From: a virus
Reading direction: 5' to 3' (one strand)
IMG/VR virus record: IMGVR_UViG_3300017922_000005
Coordinates: 1-44,457 of that record
Length of the DNA stretch: 44,457 nt
Shown here: positions 21,807-31,788 of the stretch, piece after piece
Numbering within the stretch: the stretch's first letter is position 1
Layout: every line of letters starts with the position of its first letter
Made by a program: the position numbers and the translations under genes
The notes under the pieces: model-generated
Databases searched by the model: none
What the model was told of the DNA's origin: nothing
What the model saw: only the letters and a program-made list of their open reading frames with translations

Positions 21807-22370
21807 ATGACTGACGATAAAATTTCTGATGTTACAGATGCTATAAAGGCTCCTAATTGTAGGGTATGTAACCATCCCAGAAGGTCAGATATTGACCAGA
21901 TGCTTATCCTGGGTGTCAGATATAAGGACATAATCAAAAATCTGGGAGCTGAAGGCAGCGAACTGAATACCAAAATTCTGTCCAATCACAAGAACAAACA
22001 TATAAATGTAGATCAGGTTCCGGATGTAATACCAAGTACCGTACAGGCTGGACTGGTGGATGCCCATCAAAGGGCGTTTGAATTACAATTTGAAAACCAA
22101 CGTCTGCGTTCCGAAAATATGCTTGCTGACCAGAAAATGAGAATGACACAGCAGGCTGCAGTTTGTTTAACTATTATAGACCAGTTGCCACAGGTACTTG
22201 AAACAGCAACAGTAAAAGATGTTCTGAATGCGACCAAAATGCTCTCCGAGATATGTGGGGATAGAGTGGAAAAGCACGAACATCAGATTGATGTAGTTGC
22301 TGACATGAACATGGATGAAGATACTCTCAAAGCAATTGGAGATATTTTAGCCAGTGGCAAGAAGAAGTGA
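21807..22370 (+). CDS. Putative terminase small subunit
   Basis: The 187-residue product starts with a Cys/Arg-rich HTH-like part (NCRVCNHPRRSDIDQML, then VRYKDIIKNLGAEGS). It continues with a long helical region (AFELQFENQRLRSENML) suited to oligomerisation. It ends in a TGA overlapping the terminase large-subunit region. Position and architecture fit the DNA-recognition subunit that delivers viral DNA to the motor. Confidence 0.75.
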   Translation: MTDDKISDVTDAIKAPNCRVCNHPRRSDIDQMLILGVRYKDIIKNLGAEGSELNTKILSNHKNKHINVDQVPDVIPSTVQAGLVDAHQRAFELQFENQRLRSENMLADQKMRMTQQAAVCLTIIDQLPQVLETATVKDVLNATKMLSEICGDRVEKHEHQIDVVADMNMDEDTLKAIGDILASGKKK

Positions 22371-22378
22371 GGCACATC

Positions 22379-23908
22379 ATGGAAATGAATGATGCCACCG
22401 AAATACTCCTGAAGACCAGTGAAGGTAGAAGAGCCCTTGCCAAAAATTCTATTTCTTTTTTCTTGAGTTATTATCTGGGATTGGATATTGATAAGCATCA
22501 TGAAGAATGGATATCCAGAATATACATTAAGAGATTGCATTACGAAGCCCCCCGTGACCATGGAAAATCTACAATCTTTTCTTTTGGATATCCATTGTGG
22601 TTACTTTATCATGTACCAAATGTAAGAACACTGGTCGTATCCCGTACAGGAGGTTCTTCCGGTGTTTCTACAAAGGTTAGGGAAGCCATAATTGAGGAGA
22701 TGAAGACCAATAATCGCCTTCTAGAAGATTATGGTAAGATAATTACCAAAGAGAAGGGAGGAAATATATGGGTTAAACGTACCAAACGAGGTATAAAAGA
22801 CCCCTCACTAGAGTCTGTGGGTGTGGGTGGTTCAATTACTGGTGGTCACTACGATTTTATTCTGGTGGATGACTTGATTGATCCCAGCAACTCCCGAACC
22901 CAGACCATGAGGGATTACGTAGCTGACTGGTTTAATGGTACCCTGATGGAACTTCTGGAACCGGATTCCCAGATCATTGTGGTTGGTACCCGTAAACACT
23001 GGGATGATTTATATAAATATATACTGGACAACAAATTGTGGAACAGTTATATAGATAAAGCCATAATCAGATATCCAGATCATTATGAAATTATTGCGCC
23101 CGATGAAGAAACATATGAAGATATGACATTTGAGGAAGCCGACAGGCGTGGCGGAGAACTCAAGATCATTAATGATGTCAAGGTATATGTTGAAGGAGAC
23201 TATGAAGTCCTCTGGAAAGAAAAATGGGATATATTCCAGTTATTGTATAATAAATACGATATTGGCTCCATTCTTTTTAACAGGGAAAAACAAAATGATC
23301 CATCCGGCATGCAAGGTAAGATTCTGAATGTAGAATGGTTACAATTTTATGAAAAGAAAGACTTGCCCAATGATTTAATTGTTTATCAGGGAGTGGACTT
23401 GGCAATCTCTGAAAAGGAAACTTCCGATTATATGTCAATCTGTACGGTAGGATACTCCCCATCAAAACAGATCGTCTATGTTCTGGAGTTCTGGAGAGGA
23501 CATCGCACATTCCCTGAACAAATCGGGATGATTGAACGATTTGGTAATAAATGGGACCCCATACGGATAACTATCGAATCTAACGCATACCAGAATGCAA
23601 TGATACAGTACCACCACGCTGTCAATATGTTACCCGTTGTGGGTTCCCCAACTACAAAGGATAAAACAACAAGGATGCTTGCCATTTCTCCACAGATCGA
23701 GAATGGTAAAATTCTATTTAACAGAGATATTCCTTATTATGAAAATTTTGAAGAGGAATTTGTACAATTCCCATATGGAGCGCATGATGATACTTTGGAC
23801 AGTCTGGAAATTTGTGTAAGACCTATTTTTCAGGTTGGTCAGATACATATTGGTGATTGGTCAACTGGTAAGGATGTTGCAGGAGAAAAAGGATGGTTTT
23901 CAATATAA
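22379..23908 (+). CDS. Terminase large subunit (ATPase and nuclease)
   Basis: About 509 residues. Walker A is APRDHGKST (about 57-65), Walker B is FILVDDLID (about 160-168) and the coupling motif is VVGTRKHWDD (about 201-210). The C-terminal nuclease shows QGVDLA (Asp340), ITIESN (Glu400) and HDDTLDSLE (Asp470/471). It cuts and pumps DNA into the procapsid. I place the start at ATG 22379, with GAGG eight bases upstream; an in-frame GTG at 22367 overlaps the preceding stop and is the alternative. Confidence 0.95.
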   Translation: MEMNDATEILLKTSEGRRALAKNSISFFLSYYLGLDIDKHHEEWISRIYIKRLHYEAPRDHGKSTIFSFGYPLWLLYHVPNVRTLVVSRTGGSSGVSTKVREAIIEEMKTNNRLLEDYGKIITKEKGGNIWVKRTKRGIKDPSLESVGVGGSITGGHYDFILVDDLIDPSNSRTQTMRDYVADWFNGTLMELLEPDSQIIVVGTRKHWDDLYKYILDNKLWNSYIDKAIIRYPDHYEIIAPDEETYEDMTFEEADRRGGELKIINDVKVYVEGDYEVLWKEKWDIFQLLYNKYDIGSILFNREKQNDPSGMQGKILNVEWLQFYEKKDLPNDLIVYQGVDLAISEKETSDYMSICTVGYSPSKQIVYVLEFWRGHRTFPEQIGMIERFGNKWDPIRITIESNAYQNAMIQYHHAVNMLPVVGSPTTKDKTTRMLAISPQIENGKILFNRDIPYYENFEEEFVQFPYGAHDDTLDSLEICVRPIFQVGQIHIGDWSTGKDVAGEKGWFSI

Positions 23909-26157
23909 ATGGTTTAGTAGAGAGATTACGGGATTTCAATCCCAATCGTGTCAAGCACTTGGAAAATCAATTGGCTAAGACAAGTAACGAATTGGACAAG
24001 ACCATGCAAATGGTAGAAAAGCCACAGCATAATGTATATAGCAGGGAGATCGGTATCCAGCACATGAATCTGCCTTTGCGGATTCGTGATATATATAATG
24101 TGGCTGCCTTCAATTCAGTATTACGTACAGCTATTCATAATATAAAGAGTGAAATTTTCAGACAACCCCCAGTGTGGAAGGCAAGGTTTGTCAGAAAGTG
24201 TAGTGAATGCGGACACGAACACATGAAAAGTGTTGATAAGTGTGAGGCGTGTGGAAGTACATCCCTGCAAGAACCGGATATCAATCAGACCGCCCGATTT
24301 GAGGAATTTGTACAGAATGCAAACAAGAACGGACAGACTTTGAAGGAAGTCCTAAAAGAATGTGAACGTGATCTTGAAATTATCGACGATGCCTATGTCG
24401 TGCTTGTCAAGAGTTATGCTGTTGGTAAAGATGGCATCATGTATGAAAGAGTCAACGAGATCATCCGAGGCAACCCAGAAAGGATACGTATCGTGTCCAA
24501 CGACAGGGGCGAGATCGGTGGTAAATGGTGGGTGTGCCCCTTACACCGTGAACCCAAATTTGAAACTGAAAAAGACCCCATGAAGCGTAAACATGGTAAA
24601 GTTTATGAAAATCCTGGGCATTGTGAAATCTGTGGAAGAAAACTTTACGAAGTACATCATGTATCAATAATGGGTACCGATGCTTCCGCAGCAGCCGAAC
24701 AATACTTTATTGAAGGCGAGATTATTCATGGTTCCAAATACAGTCCATCCCTGCTTTATGGTTACAGTCCGGTAGTTTCCCTCTGGAAGGAAGCTTCCAC
24801 CCTGCTGAACATGGCAAATTACATTAACGAGTATTATAAATTCCAGCGTACTCCCAAAGGTGCCATCTTCATCAATACCATGAATCCGGAATCCATGTAC
24901 AAGAAATGGGATGAAATCAATGAAAGAATGAGAGTTGATCCCCACTACATACCCATGATTGCTACGCAGGGAGATTCCAATTCCAAGAACAGGGCGGATT
25001 TTGTAAAATTCTCCGATACCCTGCAGGAAATGGGATATTCAGAAGGCAAGGATGAACTTCGACAGAGGATTTCTGCATTCTACGGTGTTACCAATATACT
25101 TATGAATGATGCTACGTCATCGGGAGGCAGTAATAATGAAGGACTTCAGATCAAAGTGACTGATCGTGCGGTAGAAACTGGACAAAATGTCTGGAACGAG
25201 AAATTCTTCCCGAAACTCATGAAAGCATTCTCCATAACGGACTGGAATCTTGTACTTCAACCCAACGAAGAAACTGACCAGATGAAACGTATTCAACTGG
25301 AAACTTCCAAAGCCCAGCACGCACAACTCATGCAACAGATGGGATTCAAGGTAACACTGGATGCGCAGGGTGAATTTGAATATAGTGGAGAAGCCATGGA
25401 CTTATCTGCACAACAGGAAGAAATGATGGGAGAAGACGAAATGGGTGAAGGTGATCCTGAATATGATGATGGGATGGTGAATCCGGATGAAGAACCGGAT
25501 GACCTTTTCATGGATGCCGATGATGAAGCCGAAGGTGGACAATATAGAGAACTCTTCTTCGATGCCGAGGAGGATGGTAGAAAAAATAAGAGTGACTCCT
25601 CACCTATAACTATTGATGGGGAGTTAACAAAGACAGTACCATGGAGAAGGAGTGCCGCCAACGGTTATAGAAAGATCGAGATTACCAGACGAGATGGAGA
25701 AAGACAGGCAGTCTGGGTAAAGATGCATTCTGATAGGGAACTTGGTCAAAAACGTGATGGAGAATCCATGGATACCCATGAACTGTTTGGTGAAGACAGA
25801 GATAGATGGAATATCCAGCGCAGACCATCTGAAGAAATTAAGAGGGATAACTACTCTACCAGATGGGAGCAGGAAGAAGGCGTCAAGAATAAGGAGACTC
25901 CACTACCACCGGAGAAAGCTAAATTGAGGACAACATTCCAAGAAGCTCATAATGATGTGGTCGTCAATATAATAGGTAGGGATGCCGACCAGATGAAAGA
26001 AACCGCGGAAGATGATCCTTTGCAGGGACACATGGCAGCCTTCAATCCGGACACCAAAGAGTTGAATATTGATAGTAACATTACAACCAGCCAGATGAAG
26101 CAGGTTTTCGAGAAGTATCATGATATGTTGAGGAAGCAAGATGAAGAATCTAAATGA
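23893..26157 (+). CDS. Portal protein with two zinc-binding insertions and a C-terminal extension
   Basis: 754 residues. The core (about 55-540) is portal-like, with a stem region around SPVVSLWKEASTLLNMANYI. Two Cys clusters interrupt it: KCSECG...KCEACG (103-120) and WVCPLH...HCEICG (215-247). After an acidic linker (about 520-575) comes an extra domain of about 180 residues without known homology. The protein forms the vertex ring for DNA entry and tail attachment. AGGAG lies before the ATG, and the gene overlaps the terminase gene by 16 bases. Confidence 0.9.
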   Translation: MVFNINGLVERLRDFNPNRVKHLENQLAKTSNELDKTMQMVEKPQHNVYSREIGIQHMNLPLRIRDIYNVAAFNSVLRTAIHNIKSEIFRQPPVWKARFVRKCSECGHEHMKSVDKCEACGSTSLQEPDINQTARFEEFVQNANKNGQTLKEVLKECERDLEIIDDAYVVLVKSYAVGKDGIMYERVNEIIRGNPERIRIVSNDRGEIGGKWWVCPLHREPKFETEKDPMKRKHGKVYENPGHCEICGRKLYEVHHVSIMGTDASAAAEQYFIEGEIIHGSKYSPSLLYGYSPVVSLWKEASTLLNMANYINEYYKFQRTPKGAIFINTMNPESMYKKWDEINERMRVDPHYIPMIATQGDSNSKNRADFVKFSDTLQEMGYSEGKDELRQRISAFYGVTNILMNDATSSGGSNNEGLQIKVTDRAVETGQNVWNEKFFPKLMKAFSITDWNLVLQPNEETDQMKRIQLETSKAQHAQLMQQMGFKVTLDAQGEFEYSGEAMDLSAQQEEMMGEDEMGEGDPEYDDGMVNPDEEPDDLFMDADDEAEGGQYRELFFDAEEDGRKNKSDSSPITIDGELTKTVPWRRSAANGYRKIEITRRDGERQAVWVKMHSDRELGQKRDGESMDTHELFGEDRDRWNIQRRPSEEIKRDNYSTRWEQEEGVKNKETPLPPEKAKLRTTFQEAHNDVVVNIIGRDADQMKETAEDDPLQGHMAAFNPDTKELNIDSNITTSQMKQVFEKYHDMLRKQDEESK

Positions 26158-28807
26158 TATGAAACGAAATGTGAAGGCGTGGGAGCGTGAGCACAAACCC
26201 TCCAAAAACCCTTCTCCTCATGAATCACCAAAAGAGGAACCCGCAAAGGATGCACCTATCAATCAACGGGAACAGGCTAACCAAAAGGTGGAAGAGAATA
26301 AAAAGAATATTGAAGCCAGAAGAAAGATTGGTGCCAATAAACGTAAATATAATGAATTACGTAGGAAAGTAAATTACAAAGAACAGAAAGAGAATATTGA
26401 AGCTGGTAAGACTCCCGTAGGAAACAAAGAAGAGTACAAAAAACCTACCAAGGGGCATGATCTGGTAGAGGCTGCGAAGCCTCGACATAAATTGGCAAAT
26501 TACAGGCAACCTGCATGGAACAAAGGTATAAAGAGGGAGATGGTTCCGGAAGGCAAGTATATAAAACATCAAATAGATGCTCAAGGTAGAAGAAATGTAA
26601 ATTTTGCCAATACGCCTCTTCCTAATGATGCCAAGGATGCCGACGGAGCCAAACGTGCCCGACGTGTGAACGATGATATTCAGGAACAACAGGCAGAACG
26701 TGCTCATATGGATAGGGGCATGCGTGGAATGGGTGAACAAGCCAAGCGTCGGTTGAATCCGGACATCAAAGACCTTATCGTGCAGGGTAAGAAAGAACTT
26801 GATGAATTAACGGACAAAAATCTGGAAGATGATGATGGGCGTGCCATGAAAGAATGGGCAGAAGATATGAAAGAGATTCTGCTCAAATTCGGTCATGATG
26901 AACTTGCCGAACAGGTACCAGACCCCGAAGATACCGAAGCCATGCAAAAATTTGTGAAACTTGCTTATAAAAGGGCAGGTTTTCACTATCCCACACCTAT
27001 TCCGGACTTGGAAGTTGGAGAAATTACCAGAAGCGATGGTGTTACTCAAAGAGTTTACCATATTCCCAAATCTCCGAAAAAGGACAAATTAAAAATTAGA
27101 CCTGGATTTGTGCAGGAAGACAGGGAACGCCCTCATGGACACGAAGGTAGGGATGATAATGTAACACAAAGAATCTGGAAGAAGGATGAAGATTTCAAAA
27201 TTAAGAATGTAATAAATCAGGGAGACTGGAAATTTGATCCTGATCAGCAGATTACAAAAGTCACCAAGACAAAAGGAAATCAGGGGTTTGAATTTGGTGG
27301 AGTGAATCCTTCTGCATTAGTTACATATGAAGATGGTTCCCGTGCCTTCTTTAAATCCGAACAAGAACATGAACATTTTGCCATTGATCCTCAACAGAGA
27401 ATGAGAAATGAATATGGTGTATCCAAATTCTTCCACCAGAACTTCTCTGATAAATTTTCTTTTAATATTCCAAGGTCTAATATCATTTCTTTAAACAAAA
27501 TAGATAATGAAGAACTTATAGATATACTTGGAGTAGAAGAGGGAGAAGTTTTAAGGAATGAATTTATAAATGGATATCCCATAGATATTATCCATGATAA
27601 AGAATTCATTGATAAAGTGGATGAAAAAGGATTAATTGAATCTGTAATCTTCAATTATGCTATAGGTAATAGTGATTACCATGGTGGAAATGCCTTAATA
27701 GATGAAGAAGGCAAAGTGAATGTTATAGATACTGCTTCATCAATACTTTCAATCCTTGATCCGGAAGAAGAAGATATTGAATTTAATCTATCTGATAATA
27801 CTCTCCTGTGGAATTATCTAGATAATGTATATGATGGAGAGATAGAAGTAGATGATGAAACGGTGCGGGGTTTTCTGGATGAAGAAGACATACAGGAATA
27901 CATTAAAGATTCTATAAATACTCTTCTGGAAATGGAACCGGAAGAATTTGCAAGAAACCTTTTACAAAACACCGAACTTTCTGATGAGGAATATGAAAAG
28001 AAAGCCGGAATTATAAAAGAAAATCTTGGTGTTTTAAAAAATTTTGTTCTGGAAGAAGATGAGGAAGAACAAGAAAAATGGAACGAATGGTGGCAGACTG
28101 TAAGGGAAGATAGACTTGCTGAATATAAAGAACAACAAGCCAAAAAAGATGCAATAAAAGAAGAGAAAGAAGGCAAATTCAGTGATGATGAAGATTTGCA
28201 AGCCATTCTGGAAAGGGTAGCTGCTGGTGAATCTGCAGAAGAGGCAATGGAAAGTCCGGAGGAACCCGCAAATAAAGAACCCGAACACAATATTGCAATG
28301 CCCAAGCCAGTAAAAACCAGCGAATACACCATGCAAGACCTCTTCAAAGAAAATCAAGCAAGAAGAGCCGAAGGTCTGGAACCTCTAAATTCAATTGAAG
28401 AACTTGCAGCAAGCAAACTCCCTAAACCTACGGAAGAAGCAGTGATTTCCGAGGACGAGGAGAAGGGTTTCCAAGAGTGGGCAGAACAGAACGAGCCACC
28501 AAAGGTTAAATTGGGTGCTATTCCGGAAGAAGAATTCCAAAAATTGATTGATAAGGGTATTCTTGCACCGAAACCCGAAGATGAAAATGAAGAATCTTCT
28601 TCAAATTTCCAAGAAGAGCCCACGGAAGAGCCAAAAAAAGAGTCCGACCAAAGCGTCGTAGAAGCTTTTGAAAACGCAAAGCGGACGACAAAAGAAGCTC
28701 CCAGACCTATCTCTGACAAAGGCAAGCGCTCTGCAAACACCCTCTTCATGGAAGATGCAGATGATGAACCGCACAAGATACAGGGCTGGAAGCCCAATAC
28801 TAAATAA
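26141..28807 (+). CDS. Large head-module protein with kinase-like catalytic core
   Basis: 888 residues. Residues 1-280 are charged and helical. Residues 380-640 look like an atypical kinase: GGVNP (glycine-rich loop), AFFKSE (Lys405), RNEYGVSKFF (Glu424), GNSDYHGGNALI (Asp512, Asn517) and VNVIDTASS (Asp530). This is the HipA/PI-kinase-style catalytic set. The C-terminal 250 residues are acidic and low-complexity. Position behind the portal suggests a head-morphogenesis or ejected protein. GAGGAAGC precedes the ATG, and it overlaps the portal gene by 17 bases. Confidence 0.75.
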   Translation: MKNLNDMKRNVKAWEREHKPSKNPSPHESPKEEPAKDAPINQREQANQKVEENKKNIEARRKIGANKRKYNELRRKVNYKEQKENIEAGKTPVGNKEEYKKPTKGHDLVEAAKPRHKLANYRQPAWNKGIKREMVPEGKYIKHQIDAQGRRNVNFANTPLPNDAKDADGAKRARRVNDDIQEQQAERAHMDRGMRGMGEQAKRRLNPDIKDLIVQGKKELDELTDKNLEDDDGRAMKEWAEDMKEILLKFGHDELAEQVPDPEDTEAMQKFVKLAYKRAGFHYPTPIPDLEVGEITRSDGVTQRVYHIPKSPKKDKLKIRPGFVQEDRERPHGHEGRDDNVTQRIWKKDEDFKIKNVINQGDWKFDPDQQITKVTKTKGNQGFEFGGVNPSALVTYEDGSRAFFKSEQEHEHFAIDPQQRMRNEYGVSKFFHQNFSDKFSFNIPRSNIISLNKIDNEELIDILGVEEGEVLRNEFINGYPIDIIHDKEFIDKVDEKGLIESVIFNYAIGNSDYHGGNALIDEEGKVNVIDTASSILSILDPEEEDIEFNLSDNTLLWNYLDNVYDGEIEVDDETVRGFLDEEDIQEYIKDSINTLLEMEPEEFARNLLQNTELSDEEYEKKAGIIKENLGVLKNFVLEEDEEEQEKWNEWWQTVREDRLAEYKEQQAKKDAIKEEKEGKFSDDEDLQAILERVAAGESAEEAMESPEEPANKEPEHNIAMPKPVKTSEYTMQDLFKENQARRAEGLEPLNSIEELAASKLPKPTEEAVISEDEEKGFQEWAEQNEPPKVKLGAIPEEEFQKLIDKGILAPKPEDENEESSSNFQEEPTEEPKKESDQSVVEAFENAKRTTKEAPRPISDKGKRSANTLFMEDADDEPHKIQGWKPNTK

Positions 28808-28835
28808 TCCTTATCCTTATAAATGAGGCAATAAA

Positions 28836-29084
28836 ATGGGTAGAATAGCAGTAATTTCAATGGTAGGAAATTCAGGTGAATACGAGGATGTTGCTATAAT
28901 TGCACAAGATGATTATGGTGAATTCTCTGTTCACGGAAGAGATAAAGTTATAAAGAAGAGTCTCGAAAGAGATGTTAAGAAAGGAATCAACTTCAAAGGG
29001 CACACATGGAATAAGGACAACCTTATTGATGGGGTGCTCGTCAAATATAACAGACCACCACAAATACAAGTAAGAGAGGATTAA
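28836..29084 (+). CDS. Unknown small protein of the head module
   Basis: 82 residues (MGRIAVISMVGNSGEYEDVA...), beta-rich first half and basic centre (VIKKSLERDVKKG). The function is unknown. The gap before it holds CCTTATCCTTATAAATGAGG, with GAGGCAATAAA as ribosome site. Confidence 0.65.
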   Translation: MGRIAVISMVGNSGEYEDVAIIAQDDYGEFSVHGRDKVIKKSLERDVKKGINFKGHTWNKDNLIDGVLVKYNRPPQIQVRED

Positions 29085-29086
29085 AA

Positions 29087-29335
29087 ATGCAACTATGTAC
29101 AGACGCAGGCATGAGAAGTAATGGAAAACCATTTACCGGACCGGATTATACACAAGCCCCGATAGCACCTCTTCCGATTCAAAACCCATCAAGGGAAGGA
29201 AAGGAAGACCCCAATGCTGGCAGGGAGACCGGAAATGTAATTGGTGGAAATGATCGCAATCTCGGTGTACGTACCCAGAAGCCCAACATGAACAGAATGA
29301 TTGTGGGTACTTTGGGTATTGAACGTATAGATTAA
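29087..29335 (+). CDS. Unknown disordered small protein
   Basis: 82 residues rich in Pro, Gly and Asn (TQAPIAPLPIQNPSREG), so probably disordered. It lies two bases after the previous gene inside the head operon. A structural or scaffolding accessory is possible. Confidence 0.6.
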   Translation: MQLCTDAGMRSNGKPFTGPDYTQAPIAPLPIQNPSREGKEDPNAGRETGNVIGGNDRNLGVRTQKPNMNRMIVGTLGIERID

Positions 29336-29352
29336 TTCACAAGGACAAGGAT

Positions 29353-29898
29353 ATGAGCTGGCAGGACGTAGAGCTCAAGTACATCTTGGAAATTGACGAG
29401 AAATATATCGATGCATTTCCAAAAAAGATGAAGGAAGCCATAAAGATAGGTATTCGTGAAATTGCCAGATTTATCAGGGATCAGTGGAGAGAGAACGTCC
29501 ATAATTTCGGACTGGAAGTGAGTGGTACAGCATATCACTCTATCCGGTTCAGAAAGATAAACGATTTCAAATATAAAATCTTTTCCGATGGCACGGCTCC
29601 ATATCTTAAATACCACGAATGGGGTGCTGGTGTCAGTCATGAACCAGACCCCCATGATCCTTTCTTTCCACCACCGGATAAAATCAGGCAATGGATTGAG
29701 GCTAAAGGTGTTTATGCATATGATGCCAATGGCAGACTTATAAATTCCAAACGTCTTGCCTTCTTAATTAGTAGAAGCATATTTAAGCGAGGATTATATC
29801 CAAAACCATGTTTCAGACCTGCAGTGGCTTCAGGCGAGCGGGTTTTCCGACAATATATTAATGATGCAATAGCTGAATATTACGGGTTGAAAAAATGA
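29353..29898 (+). CDS. HK97 gp10-like head-tail/tail completion protein
   Basis: 181 residues. It has a helical N-terminus (KKMKEAIKIGIREIARFI), a central YHSIRFRKINDFKYKIFSD, and the characteristic end YPKPCFRPAVASGERVF. This pattern is typical of gp10-type proteins that complete the tail or head-tail joint. AAGGACAAGGAT precedes the ATG. Its TGA overlaps the next ATG. Confidence 0.75.
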   Translation: MSWQDVELKYILEIDEKYIDAFPKKMKEAIKIGIREIARFIRDQWRENVHNFGLEVSGTAYHSIRFRKINDFKYKIFSDGTAPYLKYHEWGAGVSHEPDPHDPFFPPPDKIRQWIEAKGVYAYDANGRLINSKRLAFLISRSIFKRGLYPKPCFRPAVASGERVFRQYINDAIAEYYGLKK

Positions 29899-30218
29899 GC
29901 GTAGAACAACATACGGTAGGACAGAAAAAGACTTATTTCAAAAGACAAAAGGGTTGTCTGGGTGAGCGTGGGCTTGGTACCTGCAATGATTGTATAAAAA
30001 ACTTTCCAGAAATGGCTCTGGGTTGCAAAAATATGGGAGATTTCCTTCCTAAGAAGGACTGGAACCGTATTTTTAAGAACAGTCCACTGTATAACAAGGA
30101 TGTCAAACCCCGTCACGAATTATCCGAAGAATGGTATGAAGATAAACCCATGGGATATAATCGTGCTGGTAAAAAAGTAAACCGTTTTGGACTTCCAATA
30201 GGGAGGAACGGTATTTAA
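29895..30218 (+). CDS. Unknown Cys-containing head-module protein
   Basis: 107 residues, basic, with cysteines at 21, 30, 33 and 44 (GCLGERG, TCNDCIKN, LGCKN) that could bind one metal. The C-terminus is basic (GYNRAGKKVNRFG). It starts in an ATGA overlap. The function is unknown. Confidence 0.62.
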   Translation: MSVEQHTVGQKKTYFKRQKGCLGERGLGTCNDCIKNFPEMALGCKNMGDFLPKKDWNRIFKNSPLYNKDVKPRHELSEEWYEDKPMGYNRAGKKVNRFGLPIGRNGI

Positions 30219-30219
30219 A

Positions 30220-30232
30220 TCTTTTCTTTTTT
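30220..30232 (+). terminator. T-rich archaeal-type terminator candidate
   Basis: TCTTTTCTTTTTTC follows directly after the TAA of the upstream gene, and an AT-rich gap leads to the protease gene. There is no hairpin, as is usual for archaeal T-tract termination. Confidence 0.45.
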
Positions 30233-30283
30233 CAATGTTAAATTCTGATAGCTGTGATTTGTAAATGTTCATATAATTATTAA
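30233..30283 (+). promoter_or_regulatory. AT-rich promoter candidate before the protease gene
   Basis: The gap contains TGTTAAATTCTG and TTCATATAATTATTAA before the ATG, with no ribosome site. A TATA-like element and leaderless or near-leaderless start are possible. The start site cannot be fixed by eye. Confidence 0.3.
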
Positions 30284-31786
30284 ATGCTCAATGTCGATGA
30301 AAATACTAGAACTGTTAGTGGCTATGGTACCGTAGAGATTGTCGATAATCAGGGCGACTACGTACCCATCGATGTTGTTTTGCGCTTAATGGATACCTAC
30401 ATGAACAGGGGCGGTGTGCTTGTCGATACACATACCAACCGCCATGTAGGTAAAATTCTCCATTGGGAACCCAAAGAAAAAGATGGGAAAAATGCTGTCT
30501 GGTTACAGGCTCAAATCTTTGATGATTATTCAATCGATGATATGATTTGGGATGCTATAAAGGAAGGGCATTATACTGGATTTTCATTTGGGGGCAGGGG
30601 TTTGGACAAGCACGTAGTATGCAATGCAGAACAGGGCTGTTTCAACCATATAGACGACATGGAAATTTGGGAATGGTCAATAGTTCCCAAGCCTGCTAAC
30701 AAAGAATCGACTATAGACGAATTCAATAAATTAGCAAAAGGTGATAAGTTGACAGATGCCATGATGCCAGTGTTGAACTCAAAAGGAAATATCGAATATA
30801 TGGAAGTAGAACTTTTACAGAAAGCCGAAAAGGAAAGTCCTGAAGAAGAAAAAGCATACCTTGAAGAGGATGTTGATCTCGCAGAAGGTGAAGAAGCTGA
30901 TTGTCCATTGAAAGAGAAAGAAAAGGCAATGGGTAATCGTGAAATGAATCCTGATTCGGACAGACCTCTTCAATATTATCGAGATGCCAAGCATTCTGAA
31001 AGGGTAAAACCCGATAGAAGGAACAGGCGTAAATTGAGTTCAACAGAAATAAAAGACGCACGCAATGTAGCCGAAGCTGCTAATGATCCCAAGCAGAATA
31101 TTGGAAAGGACGACATTCCGGAATATATGATGCATGATGGACATGGTGAATCTAGTAAGGCAACTAAACGTGCAATTCGTTACGCTAATAAAGGAGAACA
31201 AAATATGACTGAAAATGAAGTAGAAATCCTTGTTCCAATGGAGAAATCTGATGGAACTACATCATGGGAACCTATGATAATAGGAGAGGATGCACTTGAA
31301 AAAGCAGGAGATGAAGTACCAGTGACACCCCCAGCAGAAGAATCCGATTCCCCAATGAATCAGATACTCAAGAAACTTGAAGGTATTGAGAGCAGGATAA
31401 CCAAGCTCGAAGGTACCTCCGGACAGCCAGAGATCGAATCTGGAGAGACAGAAAAAGCCGAAACCCCAAAGAAGGTAACGCTTCCAGAAGCCGAACAGAC
31501 AAACGATACTACCCACGCAACTGACGATCATCAGATTCAGCAGGGCAAATCCAAGACCATGAACAAATCAGAAGAGCTTGCTTCCGTTGTTCAGAATGAA
31601 CTGCAGAAAGCTGGATATACAGAAACACCCAGACCTGCAGCACAGTCAGACCAGCCATTCATGGACAATGATGCATCAACCATAAAGGATGTCCTTATGA
31701 AATCCGATGAAGGTGGTTTCGACATGCACAAGGCACTTGCCAACAAATCATTTGATGATCTCAACACCCTCTTTGGAGGAGAATAA
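30284..31786 (+). CDS. XkdF-like prohead protease fused to a scaffold domain
   Basis: 500 residues. The N-terminal 145 match XkdF-type proteases: GYGTVEIVDNQGDYVPID, VDTHTNRHVGK (His50), YTGFSFGGR (Ser101) and WEWSIVPKPANKES. Residues 145-420 are acidic and low-complexity, with a short coiled coil (MNQILKKLEGIESRITKLEG), as in scaffolds. The C-terminal end is a short conserved-looking helix-rich block. It would cleave scaffold and capsid precursors during maturation. It lies directly before the capsid gene. Confidence 0.88.
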   Translation: MLNVDENTRTVSGYGTVEIVDNQGDYVPIDVVLRLMDTYMNRGGVLVDTHTNRHVGKILHWEPKEKDGKNAVWLQAQIFDDYSIDDMIWDAIKEGHYTGFSFGGRGLDKHVVCNAEQGCFNHIDDMEIWEWSIVPKPANKESTIDEFNKLAKGDKLTDAMMPVLNSKGNIEYMEVELLQKAEKESPEEEKAYLEEDVDLAEGEEADCPLKEKEKAMGNREMNPDSDRPLQYYRDAKHSERVKPDRRNRRKLSSTEIKDARNVAEAANDPKQNIGKDDIPEYMMHDGHGESSKATKRAIRYANKGEQNMTENEVEILVPMEKSDGTTSWEPMIIGEDALEKAGDEVPVTPPAEESDSPMNQILKKLEGIESRITKLEGTSGQPEIESGETEKAETPKKVTLPEAEQTNDTTHATDDHQIQQGKSKTMNKSEELASVVQNELQKAGYTETPRPAAQSDQPFMDNDASTIKDVLMKSDEGGFDMHKALANKSFDDLNTLFGGE

Positions 31787-31788
31787 AC

